Positions 1 to 7,404 of a DNA stretch of 10,633 nucleotides are shown here, in pieces. The stretch spans positions 1 to 10,633 of the forward strand of contig ONOZ01000177.1 of the NCBI GenBank assembly GCA_900319595.1, read 5' to 3'. How positions within the stretch are numbered: position 1 is the stretch's first letter; each line of letters begins with the position of its first letter. This DNA is from an uncultured Bacteroidales bacterium. GTDB lineage: Bacteria; Bacteroidota; Bacteroidia; Bacteroidales; P3. Made by a program: the position numbers and the translations under genes. The notes under the pieces are model-generated. The model had not been told where the DNA came from. It did no database searches and saw only the letters and a program-made list of their open reading frames with translations.

Positions 1-13
1 CAAATAATATTTG

Positions 14-21
14 TAACTTTG
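14..21 (+). promoter_or_regulatory. Bacteroidota -7 promoter element for the lptF operon
   Basis: TAACTTTG matches the Bacteroidota sigma-factor -7 consensus TAnnTTTG exactly and is followed by C. It lies 25 bases before the TTG start of the first gene, giving a short leader of roughly 20 bases. The -33 TTG box would lie left of the window edge, so only half of the promoter can be checked. The identical octamer precedes the peptidase gene at 3932. Confidence 0.6.
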
Positions 22-46
22 CCGTTTAAAACAATAAATTTTTGAT

Positions 47-1477
47 TTGAAAAAAATAGACAAACTCATATTAAAATCCTATTTAGGACCATTAGTATTG
101 ACTTTTTCTATATCAATGTTTGTATTGATTATGACTTTTCTTTGGCGAAAGATAGAAACATTGATAGGGAAGGGGTTAGAGTTTTCTACACTATTAGAGT
201 TGTTTGTCTATGCCGCAGCAACAATGGTGCCAATGGCGATGCCGTTGAGTATTCTTTTAGCATCTATTATGACAATGGGCAATTTCGGGGAAAAATACGA
301 GTTGGTAGCAATGAAAAGTGCCGGATTGTCTTTGTGGAGAGTTTTTAGACCGCTATGGATATTGTCTATAATATTTTCTATTGTTGCTTTTTATTTTGCA
401 AGTTTTGTTATACCTACGGCAGATTTAAAAGTTAAACAACTAGCAGATGATATAAGGGATAAGAAACCTGCAATAAATATACGTCCTAACGAATTTTATA
501 ATCAAATTTCTTCGTATGTGATTCGTATTGACTCCAAGGACAAAAAAACAAATAAAATGTATGGTATTCTTATCTACAATCATAGCAAGGAAATGGGGAA
601 TGTAGAGGTCATCAAGGCAGATAGTGGATATATGTATTCAGCAGAAAATAACCAGACGATGATTTTTAAACTTTATAGTGGAGAAGTGTTTTCTGAGGAT
701 ATAAAAGGTGATAATTATAGTACAAGACCTCTTACTAGGATAAGTTTTAAAGAGCAGATATTGAGGTTTGATGTAAGCGATTTTGCTCTGCAAGAAAGTG
801 ATAAGGAGAAATATTCAGATTTTTATAAGGTTATAGATATTTCTAAATTGTATTCACGCATAGATTCCTTGCAAAAGGATTTGATAAATAATAAAGAAAA
901 TTACTTGAAATATGTGCAAAATAAATTGAATGTTAGTAAAATAGAGAAAGACTCTCAAATCGCAAATATAACTTATGATTTTTACAAAGATTATCCCCTA
1001 CTTGATAAAAACAAAAGAATGGAAACTGATTCCAAAAGCAAAGAGTCGTTGTTTTATATGCTTGAGGATTATGACAATAGAATGAAAATGCAAGATTACG
1101 ATAGAATTTACATCAATAAACATTGGATAGAATTTTATAGAAAGTTTACTTTGTCAATTGCTTGTATAATTCTGTTTTTTATAGGAGCACCATTGGGTTC
1201 TATAATAAGGAAAGGTGGGTTGGGGATGCCTGTTGTGGTGTCTATAATTGCATTTGCACTTTATTATGTAATTGGAATGATAGGTGAGAGTTCTGCAAAA
1301 AGCGGTAGTATGTTGCCTTTGATTGCTATGTGGTTATCCTCTATCATTTTTTTCCCATTAGGATTATTGCTTACGTTAAAAGCAACTTCGGATAGCAAGG
1401 TATTTTCGGCAGAAAATTGGCAGAAAATAATTGTAAAGTTAATTAATTATTGTAAATTTGTAAAACGAAAAGAGTAA
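47..1477 (+). CDS. LptF/LptG-family permease (lipopolysaccharide export, YjgP/YjgQ family)
   Basis: Inner-membrane subunit of the Lpt transporter. With LptB it extracts lipopolysaccharide from the inner membrane and passes it to the LptA/LptC bridge. The 476 residues show the family layout: three N-terminal membrane segments (about 13-34, 47-76, 102-123), a large periplasmic region (about 125-360), and three C-terminal segments (about 365-385, 394-413, 421-444). The stretch GNFGEKYELVAMKSAG (78-93) is the typical cytoplasmic loop contacting the ATPase. The periplasmic part ends in a charged, probably helical stretch (about 275-355), as in Bacteroidota homologues. The start is TTG at 47. The next in-frame ATG (codon 24) would delete the conserved N-terminal helix, so TTG is preferred. 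LptF and LptG are hard to tell apart by eye; LptF is the likelier name. First gene of an operon with two glycosyltransferases. Confidence 0.88.
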   Translation: MKKIDKLILKSYLGPLVLTFSISMFVLIMTFLWRKIETLIGKGLEFSTLLELFVYAAATMVPMAMPLSILLASIMTMGNFGEKYELVAMKSAGLSLWRVFRPLWILSIIFSIVAFYFASFVIPTADLKVKQLADDIRDKKPAINIRPNEFYNQISSYVIRIDSKDKKTNKMYGILIYNHSKEMGNVEVIKADSGYMYSAENNQTMIFKLYSGEVFSEDIKGDNYSTRPLTRISFKEQILRFDVSDFALQESDKEKYSDFYKVIDISKLYSRIDSLQKDLINNKENYLKYVQNKLNVSKIEKDSQIANITYDFYKDYPLLDKNKRMETDSKSKESLFYMLEDYDNRMKMQDYDRIYINKHWIEFYRKFTLSIACIILFFIGAPLGSIIRKGGLGMPVVVSIIAFALYYVIGMIGESSAKSGSMLPLIAMWLSSIIFFPLGLLLTLKATSDSKVFSAENWQKIIVKLINYCKFVKRKE

Positions 1478-1489
1478 AATAAAGAAAAA

Positions 1490-2692
1490 ATGAATATATT
1501 GCAATTTTGTTACAAGCCTCCCTTTCCTGCAGTAGATGGTGGTACAATAGATATGTACAGCATAGGTCAAGGGTTTACTAATTTAGGACATAGGGTTAAG
1601 GTATTGACATTTTTTTCGGATAAGAATCCTTTTGATTTGAGCTTGATGCCACAAAATTACCTTGATACCTATACCCCAGAAGGAGTTTATGTGAATCTAA
1701 AACCAAATGTATTCGATGCTTTGCTATATGTATTCATTGCACGAAGTTATATTGTAGAAAGATTTATTTCTTCTAAAATGAAAAATAAACTAATCAACCT
1801 ACTACAACACTCTGATTTTGATATAGTTCAGATAGAAAGTATAAATTTAGTTCCTTATATACCTACTATTAGGCAATTCTCTGATGCTAAGATTTCTTTT
1901 CATTGTCCAAATGTAGAGCATTTGATATGGCAAAGAATTTACAAAAACGAAAAACGCAATATTCTCAAACGTTGGTATTTCAAGAATACAGCACAAAATA
2001 TGAGATACTATGAACAAACTCATATTAACGACTTTGATATAATATTTCCTGTAACTCAAATTGATGCAAATTATTTTAAAAATATGGGTTGTAAAAAGCC
2101 TTGCAAGGGTGTGCCTATTGGTTTTGATATTCCTGAGGATTTGCCAGATGTAATAGAAGAAGAAAATTCTCTATTCCACATTGGAAGTATGAATTGGTTT
2201 CCTAACGAGCAAGGTATCAAATGGTTTTTAAATGATGTTTGGAAAGAAATTCTGAGAATCTCTCCAGAGGTAAAACTTTACCTAGCAGGACGTCATATGT
2301 CTTCATATTTTACAAGTGGGGAATGGCAAAATGTAAATATACTAGGAGAAGTTGCAGACAGTATCGCCTTTATGTGTAGCAAACAGATAATGGTAGTGCC
2401 CTTATTGAGTGGTAGCGGAATTAGAATCAAAATTTTAGAAGCCATGTCGTTATCAAAAACCGTCGTTGCAACGACTATTGCTGCCGAAGGTATAATGTAT
2501 GAAAATGGCAAGAATATTCTTATAGCCGACACTCCGCAAGAGTTTGCTGTGACTATAAAAAAACTTGTAGATGATAGGGATTATTGTAAGCAAATAGGAC
2601 AAAGTGCTGCTGAATTGATAAGAGAAAAATATGCTACTAATGTTGTTGCACAAGAAATAATTGATGAATACGATAAACTTTTGAATGATTAA
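1490..2692 (+). CDS. GT-B glycosyltransferase (GT4-like)
   Basis: Predicted cytoplasmic or membrane-associated retaining sugar transferase using a nucleotide-sugar donor. The N-terminal Rossmann domain opens MNILQFCYKPPFPAVDGG; the GG near residue 17 is the usual acceptor-side glycine loop, and the HRVKVLTF strand follows. The C-terminal donor-binding domain starts near residue 226 (FHIGSMNWFPNEQG) and includes the conserved PLLSGSGIRIKILEAMSLSK segment with E317. The first Glu of the classical EX7E motif is replaced by S309, as is common in the Glyco_trans_1_4 branch. The length, 400 residues, is normal for the family. There is no signal peptide or membrane helix. It lies 12 bases after the lptF-type gene and 6 bases before a second glycosyltransferase, so all three are probably co-transcribed. 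Donor and acceptor cannot be read from sequence; synthesis of a surface glycan or LPS sugar is an inference from context. Confidence 0.85.
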   Translation: MNILQFCYKPPFPAVDGGTIDMYSIGQGFTNLGHRVKVLTFFSDKNPFDLSLMPQNYLDTYTPEGVYVNLKPNVFDALLYVFIARSYIVERFISSKMKNKLINLLQHSDFDIVQIESINLVPYIPTIRQFSDAKISFHCPNVEHLIWQRIYKNEKRNILKRWYFKNTAQNMRYYEQTHINDFDIIFPVTQIDANYFKNMGCKKPCKGVPIGFDIPEDLPDVIEEENSLFHIGSMNWFPNEQGIKWFLNDVWKEILRISPEVKLYLAGRHMSSYFTSGEWQNVNILGEVADSIAFMCSKQIMVVPLLSGSGIRIKILEAMSLSKTVVATTIAAEGIMYENGKNILIADTPQEFAVTIKKLVDDRDYCKQIGQSAAELIREKYATNVVAQEIIDEYDKLLND

Positions 2693-2698
2693 ACAAAT

Positions 2699-3883
2699 AT
2701 GAAGATTCTTGTTTTTTTACCGCGTTTTCCATATCCTTTGAACAAAGGAGATAAACTTCGTGCGTTTAATCAAATAAAAGAATTATCTAAAAATAATGAT
2801 ATATATTTGTTTGCTCTGTCTAATAGGCAAATTAAAAATAGCGAAATAAATATATTAAAAAATTATTGCAAAGATGTACGTATAGAAAAATTATTATTAA
2901 TAGGTAGGTTATTGTCTTTAGTTTTATGTATTTTCAATAAATTGCCATTACAAGTTGCTTTATTTACAACATTTTTAGCAAAAAGACATTTTATCAATTA
3001 TTATAAAAAGCTTGAACCAAATGTCGTCTATTTTCAATTTGTTAGAAGTGGAGAATATGCAAAACTTATTAAAAAGCAATGTGGAGAGGATAGACCAAAA
3101 TTAGTTTTGGATTTTCAAGACTGTCTATCCATGAATATGTTTAGACGTGCAGAGATTTCCAAGACATTGATAAAATTACTTTTGATGCAAGAAGTTAAAC
3201 GCTTACGCGACTATGAAAACTGTATGTTTGATGTTGTTGATACACTTACGATAATAACTCAACAAGATAGGGGTTGTATTATATCACAAAGACGCAAAGA
3301 GGTAAAAATCATAGAAAATGGTGTAGATAGAAAGTATTTTGAATACAAAGGAAACTGTAAAAAGCAATTCGATATAATCTTTTCAGGTAATATGTCCTAT
3401 AAACCAAATGTCGTGGCAGCACAATATTTGATAAAGAATATAATGCCATTGGTTTGGAAGAAAAATAAAAATGTTAATGTATGTTTGGCGGGGAGCAATC
3501 CATCAAAAGAGGTTAGAGAGTTAGCAAATGAGCATGTTATGGTTACTGGTTGGGTAGAAGATATGCGGGAATACTATGCTAAGAGTTTGATATTCATTGC
3601 ACCAATGCAGATAGGAACGGGATTGCAAAACAAATTATTGGAAGCAATGGCAATGATGTTACCGTGTGTTACGACACCGCTTGCAAATCATGCACTTAAG
3701 ACAAAAGAAAACGAACATATATTAGTAGGACAGAGTGCAACCGATTTAGCAAATCATATTTTGGCGTTATTAAAAAACTCTTCGTATAGGTATAACATAG
3801 CAAAAAGTGGAAATAATTTTGTAAAAGAAAACTATTCCTGGCAAATATCAACTGCAAGATTAGAAAAACTATTGAGAGGTTAA
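2699..3883 (+). CDS. GT-B glycosyltransferase, similar to the TIGR03087 (exosortase-associated sugar transferase) type
   Basis: A second GT4-like sugar transferase, 394 residues. The N-terminus MKILVFLPRFPYPLNKGDKLRA closely follows the pattern R-hPYP-x-GDK-x-R-A seen in the exosortase/PEP-CTERM-associated sugar transferase family. That is a resemblance from memory; there is no exosortase gene here. The donor-binding half begins about residue 225 (IIFSGNMSYKPN) and contains PMQIGTGLQNKLLEAM with E315. T307 occupies the position of the first Glu of EX7E, as in the preceding gene. It starts only 6 bases after the stop of the upstream glycosyltransferase, indicating translational coupling or at least one operon. 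It looks more AT-rich (many AAA, ATA and TTA codons) than the peptidase gene after it, which could reflect transfer of glycan genes, but I did not count. The substrate is unknown. Confidence 0.84.
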   Translation: MKILVFLPRFPYPLNKGDKLRAFNQIKELSKNNDIYLFALSNRQIKNSEINILKNYCKDVRIEKLLLIGRLLSLVLCIFNKLPLQVALFTTFLAKRHFINYYKKLEPNVVYFQFVRSGEYAKLIKKQCGEDRPKLVLDFQDCLSMNMFRRAEISKTLIKLLLMQEVKRLRDYENCMFDVVDTLTIITQQDRGCIISQRRKEVKIIENGVDRKYFEYKGNCKKQFDIIFSGNMSYKPNVVAAQYLIKNIMPLVWKKNKNVNVCLAGSNPSKEVRELANEHVMVTGWVEDMREYYAKSLIFIAPMQIGTGLQNKLLEAMAMMLPCVTTPLANHALKTKENEHILVGQSATDLANHILALLKNSSYRYNIAKSGNNFVKENYSWQISTARLEKLLRG

Positions 3884-3931
3884 GATTTTGTAAAAATTAT
3901 AGAAAAACTTTTTTATTATAAAACTTTTTCA

Positions 3932-3939
3932 TAACTTTG
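3932..3939 (+). promoter_or_regulatory. Bacteroidota -7 promoter element for the peptidase-plug operon
   Basis: TAACTTTG followed by C, a perfect match to TAnnTTTG. It sits in the 124-base gap between the second glycosyltransferase and the peptidase gene, 68 bases before the ATG. The -33 region (about 3908-3914) is only a T-run with no clear TTG. I see no clear Shine-Dalgarno before the ATG at 4008, only an A-rich leader (ATAAAAAAAT), which is usual in this phylum. Confidence 0.65.
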
Positions 3940-4007
3940 CAAAAAGAAATGGATATCCTATAGTATCTTTTTAAGGCATAGAAATAACAAATAAAAGATA
4001 AAAAAAT

Positions 4008-5399
4008 ATGTTTGCAAAGAAAATTTACGTAGATAGACGTAAGCAATTGAAAAAAGACGTTTCTAAAGGCTTAATTCTTATAGTTGGAAACTCTGATACG
4101 GCATTTAATTATCAAGCCAATACTTACTCTTTTCGTCAAGATTCTACATTTCGCTATTTCTTTGGATATGATTTGCAAGGTTTGGTTGGTGTAATTGATG
4201 TTGAAAGTGGCGAAGAGTATCTTTTTGGCGAAGAAGTTAGTATTGATGATATTATTTGGACAGGCCCCGTTCCTACATTAAACGAAAGAGCAAAGGCTAT
4301 TGGTGTTAAAAATTCCGGTACGATAAAAGATTTGCGTAACTTGATAGATAAGGCTGTTTTTGCAGGAAGAAAAGTGCATTTTGTGCCACAATATAGACGT
4401 GAAAACGTAGAATTTGTGGCAGATTTACTGCATATAAATAGCGAGTACATTGCTGCATACGTTTCAGTGGAACTGATAAACGCCTGCGTAAAACAACGTT
4501 CAATTAAAAGTGAAGAAGAAATTGTTGAGATAGAAAAAGCGATTGCGACTGCCTACGATATGCATACTACTATGATGCATATGGCAAAAAAAGTCGGGAC
4601 TTATGAGTATCAAATTGCTGGTACAATGGAAGGTATTGCACTTGCAGGTGGAGGTCCAGTATCTTTTCCAATTATTTTAACAACTCACGGAGAGATATTG
4701 CACGGACATGACCATAGTTTGAAAATTAAAAAAGGTAGAATGATAGTTTCAGATGCTGGTTGTGAGAATCCAATGGGCTATTGTTCAGATATAACTCGTT
4801 CAGTACCAGTTGGAGGAAAATTTGACGATAGGCAAAAAGCAATATATCAGGCGGTGTTAGACGCACAACTATTGGTATTTGACCTTTGTAAGCCAAATGT
4901 AAAATATTCAGATATTCACAAAGCAGCAGTTCAGAAGTTAGGCGAAGGCTTGAAGTCAATAGGCTTGATGAAAGGCGATATACACGAAGCAGTTGAACAA
5001 GGAGCAATGGGAATGTTTATGCCACATGGTTTAGGACACATGATGGGTTTAGATGTACATGATATGGAAAACTATGGTGAGAATTATGTTGGGTATGATA
5101 AGAAAAATGTTCGCTCTACACAGTTTGGTTTAGCATCATTACGTCTTGGCAGGGAATTACAAACAGGTTTTGTTATAACAAATGAACCGGGTTGCTATTT
5201 TATTCCTGCACTTATTGACAAATGGAAAGCAGAAAAGAAATGCTCTTCGTTTATCAATTATAAAGAAATTGAGAAGTTCAAAGATTTTGGCGGTATTAGA
5301 ATAGAGGACGATGTTTTAATTACCAGCAATGGTTGTCGTCTTTTGGGCAAGCCAATACCTAAGACGGTAGAAGAGGTAGAAAACGAGATGGCTCGTTAA
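4008..5399 (+). CDS. pepP: Xaa-Pro aminopeptidase (aminopeptidase P, peptidase family M24B)
   Basis: Cytosolic dinuclear metallopeptidase that removes an N-terminal residue preceding proline. The 463-residue protein has an aminopeptidase-P N-terminal domain (about 5-150, with FRQDSTFRYFFGYD near 42-55) and a C-terminal 'pita-bread' catalytic domain (about 175-460). All five metal ligands are visible: D249 in DAGCE, D261 in CSDITRS, H344 in HGLGHMMGLDVHD, E393 in NEPGCYF and E433 in GIRIEDD. The supporting histidines H340 and H351 are also present. The gap between the two Glu ligands (40 residues) is longer than in E. coli PepP (23), because of a Lys-rich loop around 399-425. The catalytic set is intact, so the enzyme should be active. 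It has its own promoter at 3932 and is followed 27 bases later by the T9SS plug gene, probably in one transcript. Prolidase activity cannot be ruled out by sequence alone, but the N-terminal domain favours aminopeptidase P. Confidence 0.93.
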   Translation: MFAKKIYVDRRKQLKKDVSKGLILIVGNSDTAFNYQANTYSFRQDSTFRYFFGYDLQGLVGVIDVESGEEYLFGEEVSIDDIIWTGPVPTLNERAKAIGVKNSGTIKDLRNLIDKAVFAGRKVHFVPQYRRENVEFVADLLHINSEYIAAYVSVELINACVKQRSIKSEEEIVEIEKAIATAYDMHTTMMHMAKKVGTYEYQIAGTMEGIALAGGGPVSFPIILTTHGEILHGHDHSLKIKKGRMIVSDAGCENPMGYCSDITRSVPVGGKFDDRQKAIYQAVLDAQLLVFDLCKPNVKYSDIHKAAVQKLGEGLKSIGLMKGDIHEAVEQGAMGMFMPHGLGHMMGLDVHDMENYGENYVGYDKKNVRSTQFGLASLRLGRELQTGFVITNEPGCYFIPALIDKWKAEKKCSSFINYKEIEKFKDFGGIRIEDDVLITSNGCRLLGKPIPKTVEEVENEMAR

Positions 5400-5426
5400 A
5401 ATACCTTATGATAATTACATAAAAAC

Positions 5427-6686
5427 ATGGTAAGAAAATATTTCATTTTTTTTATTCTCATTCTGGGAGTAGGGTTATCAAACCTTACTGCCCAGTTTGT
5501 TTATGAGAATAGGGTATATTCACCTCTTATTAAAACGGTTATGTTGCATAAAATGGGAGATGTGCTATCTACGCCAATACTTATCTTAAATAAAAATGAA
5601 AGATTGCAATTAGAATTTGACGAACTAAGAGAAGATACTCGCCGATATGAGTATACATTAATTCATTGCAATAGCGACTGGACTAAAAGTGAATTAGAAT
5701 ACAACCAATATTTAGAAGGCTTTGAAATACAACCGATTGAAAATTACGAAAATTCATTTAATACGGTTCAACGCTATGTCCATTATTCTCAAACAATACC
5801 TTCAAAAGATATGAGTCTAATCAAAAGTGGCAATTACATAATTAAGGTTTTTACAGAGGGTAATGAGGACCATGTTATATTGACTCGCAGAATGTATGTT
5901 ATGGAAGATTGTAGTGATATTGAATTGGAAATCAAACCTTCTTCTATAGCATCTCTATTAAAAACTCATCAAGAAGTCAATGTTAGGGTTAAAGGTAAAA
6001 ATGGCAAGTTTTTTCCTAATCCTGAGCAGTTTATGAAAACTATTATCATGCAGAATAATAATGACAATAATGCTCAGATACTCAAATTGAGAGGAATGTC
6101 TGGAGATAGAATAGACTATTCGTTTGATAATAGTAATCAATTTGATGGAGGTAATGAATTTCGTTTTTTTGACTTTACTTCTTTGCGTTTAAGGACACAA
6201 TATATCGCAAAATACGATTTCTTTGAGAATCACAATCAAGTTTATCTATTGGAAGAGCGATTGAAAAATAAACTTCCTTATACTTATGATAAAGATTTGA
6301 ATGGAAATTTCTATGTTCGCAACGAATATGACGATAATTCAGCGATAACTTCCGACTATGCTTGGATACACTTTACTTATCCTGTACCTATGACGTTGGA
6401 AGGCTCCTATCATATTATTGGACAGATGAATGATTGGCACGTAAATTCTCAAAACCAAATGCAATTTATAGATGGTAAATATAGACTGTCAATGTATTTG
6501 AAACAAGGTTATTATAACTATCATATAGCATTTAAACATGGCGGAGAAAAATCGTATTCTACCATTCAAACCGAAGGCAGTTTTTCTCAGACCAATAATG
6601 TTTATACGGTTTTGGTATATTATAGGGATTTTGCAGACAATTACGACCGAATTGTAGGGACTTACACTTTGGAATACAATAGATAA
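5427..6686 (+). CDS. Type IX secretion system plug-domain protein (DUF5103 family)
   Basis: Probable exported protein of 419 residues. Residues 1-22 form a signal peptide: positive MVRKY, a hydrophobic core FIFFILILGVGL, and likely cleavage after A22 before QF. The mature start (FVYENRVYSPLIKTVMLHK), the HCNSDWTKSELEYNQYLEGF segment near 79-98 and the ENSFNT...YVHY stretch are characteristic of the DUF5103/T9SS plug family. In Flavobacterium johnsoniae the Plug protein seals the periplasmic side of the SprA translocon when no PorV is bound. The C-terminal part (about 312-415, with IIGQMNDWHVNSQNQM and GYYNYHIAF) resembles an Ig-like, glycogen-binding-type E-set fold. No type IX C-terminal sorting signal is evident, which fits a periplasmic component rather than a cargo. 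No other T9SS gene is in the window. The family call is firm by pattern; the exact role is inferred. Confidence 0.83.
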   Translation: MVRKYFIFFILILGVGLSNLTAQFVYENRVYSPLIKTVMLHKMGDVLSTPILILNKNERLQLEFDELREDTRRYEYTLIHCNSDWTKSELEYNQYLEGFEIQPIENYENSFNTVQRYVHYSQTIPSKDMSLIKSGNYIIKVFTEGNEDHVILTRRMYVMEDCSDIELEIKPSSIASLLKTHQEVNVRVKGKNGKFFPNPEQFMKTIIMQNNNDNNAQILKLRGMSGDRIDYSFDNSNQFDGGNEFRFFDFTSLRLRTQYIAKYDFFENHNQVYLLEERLKNKLPYTYDKDLNGNFYVRNEYDDNSAITSDYAWIHFTYPVPMTLEGSYHIIGQMNDWHVNSQNQMQFIDGKYRLSMYLKQGYYNYHIAFKHGGEKSYSTIQTEGSFSQTNNVYTVLVYYRDFADNYDRIVGTYTLEYNR

Positions 6687-6730
6687 CATAGTTGGGGAGG
6701 TTTTCATACATTTAAAGTTTTCTTTTCTTT

Positions 6731-6761
6731 TTGTTGATATATAAAAAATATTGTACCTTTG
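6731..6761 (+). promoter_or_regulatory. Complete Bacteroidota promoter (-33 TTG and -7 TACCTTTG) for the holin-like/panC/ftcD operon
   Basis: TACCTTTG at 6754-6761 fits TAnnTTTG exactly and is followed by CAAA. Upstream, TTTTTGTTG offers TTG boxes at 6731-6733 (20-base spacer) or 6734-6736 (17-base spacer), bracketing the usual 19. This is the best promoter in the window, in the 100-base gap after the plug gene and 25 bases before the next ATG at 6787. The rest of that gap is a pyrimidine-rich run (6716-6733) with no hairpin terminator that I could find. Confidence 0.72.
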
Positions 6762-6786
6762 CAAATTATTTTGAATATTTAATTAT

Positions 6787-7350
6787 ATGAGTGTGTTTAG
6801 TGTAGAAAGTAAGAATAAATTTGATATATTTAGTAAGGACTTTTGGGTGAAGATTATCATCATGACTATTGCTATATGGATAGTTTCATTTACAGGATTG
6901 GTAACTTCGCACGATGGACCTCACTATCTACTATTGGCAGCATTGATTATTAGTTTATTGAACGCATTTTTACGTCCCATTCTATCTTTCATATCTCTGC
7001 CTTTGGTTGTTTCTACTTTTGGAATATTTATGTTAGTAATCAATGCCATCATTATATTATTGACAAGTGCATTATTAGGAGAACATTTTATTATTTCTGG
7101 CTTCGGGAACGCTTTTTTCTTTTCTATCATTGTTACTATTCTGACTTCTATAATGAACTTGCCAAGAAAAATTAAGAAAGTTCAGAATCACATGTTTAAT
7201 AACGAAGGGCAGGATAATCATATCCACCAATCAAGGAACGAAAATACTAATCAAGATACAAACTCCACTACTTCTAATCGTTTTGATGAAAATCCTTTTA
7301 ATGATAATCCACAAGATAAAAATTATACGGATTATGAAGATGTGAATTAG
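6787..7350 (+). CDS. Small integral membrane protein, phage holin family 4 (PF04020-like), with an Asn/Asp-rich tail
   Basis: Integral inner-membrane protein of unknown function, 187 residues. Four hydrophobic segments are clear (about 22-40, 46-62, 71-97, 105-124). The family signature is present: NAFLRPILSFISLPLVVSTFG (59-79), followed by a second hydrophobic run and a short amphipathic FGNAFFFSII segment. Databases call this family 'phage holin family protein', but it is chromosomal in very many bacteria and there is no phage context here, so a lytic role should not be assumed. After a basic stop-transfer stretch (RKIKK, 127-131) the protein carries about 50 residues of polar low-complexity sequence rich in N, D, Q and T, probably disordered. 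Typical members end soon after the last helix. It is first in an operon with panC, whose ATG is 54 bases downstream. Confidence 0.8.
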   Translation: MSVFSVESKNKFDIFSKDFWVKIIIMTIAIWIVSFTGLVTSHDGPHYLLLAALIISLLNAFLRPILSFISLPLVVSTFGIFMLVINAIIILLTSALLGEHFIISGFGNAFFFSIIVTILTSIMNLPRKIKKVQNHMFNNEGQDNHIHQSRNENTNQDTNSTTSNRFDENPFNDNPQDKNYTDYEDVN

Positions 7351-7404
7351 TTATGTGTAATATTTAGTATGTAGAATAGAGTATGTAAAAATGGAATATA
7401 AACT

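Noticed and set aside
142..348. 68-codon + strand frame inside the lptF-family gene
   Set aside because: It lies wholly within a well-supported membrane protein in another frame and its product resembles nothing.
1847..2653. Three minus-strand frames of 66-79 codons opposite the first glycosyltransferase
   Set aside because: They are antisense shadows of a conserved coding region, with no promoter or start signals and no recognisable product.
3902..3930. Imperfect AT-only palindrome (GAAAAA...TTTTTC) after the second glycosyltransferase, as a terminator
   Set aside because: The stem has six then four pairs around a mismatch, with only one G:C pair and no T-run after it; such matches arise by chance in AT-rich DNA.
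4154..5007. Minus-strand frames of 65-98 codons opposite the peptidase gene
   Set aside because: The sense strand encodes an intact peptidase with all metal ligands; the antisense products are low-information sequences.
6787..7350. The holin-like gene as evidence of a prophage
   Set aside because: The family is widespread on chromosomes; there is no endolysin, integrase, structural gene or attachment site, and the neighbours are housekeeping genes.
7366..7387. Direct repeat AGTATGTA (7366-7373 and 7380-7387) before panC, as an operator
   Set aside because: An 8-base repeat in a short AT-rich spacer is weak evidence; no promoter overlaps it and no matching copy was noticed at the other promoters.
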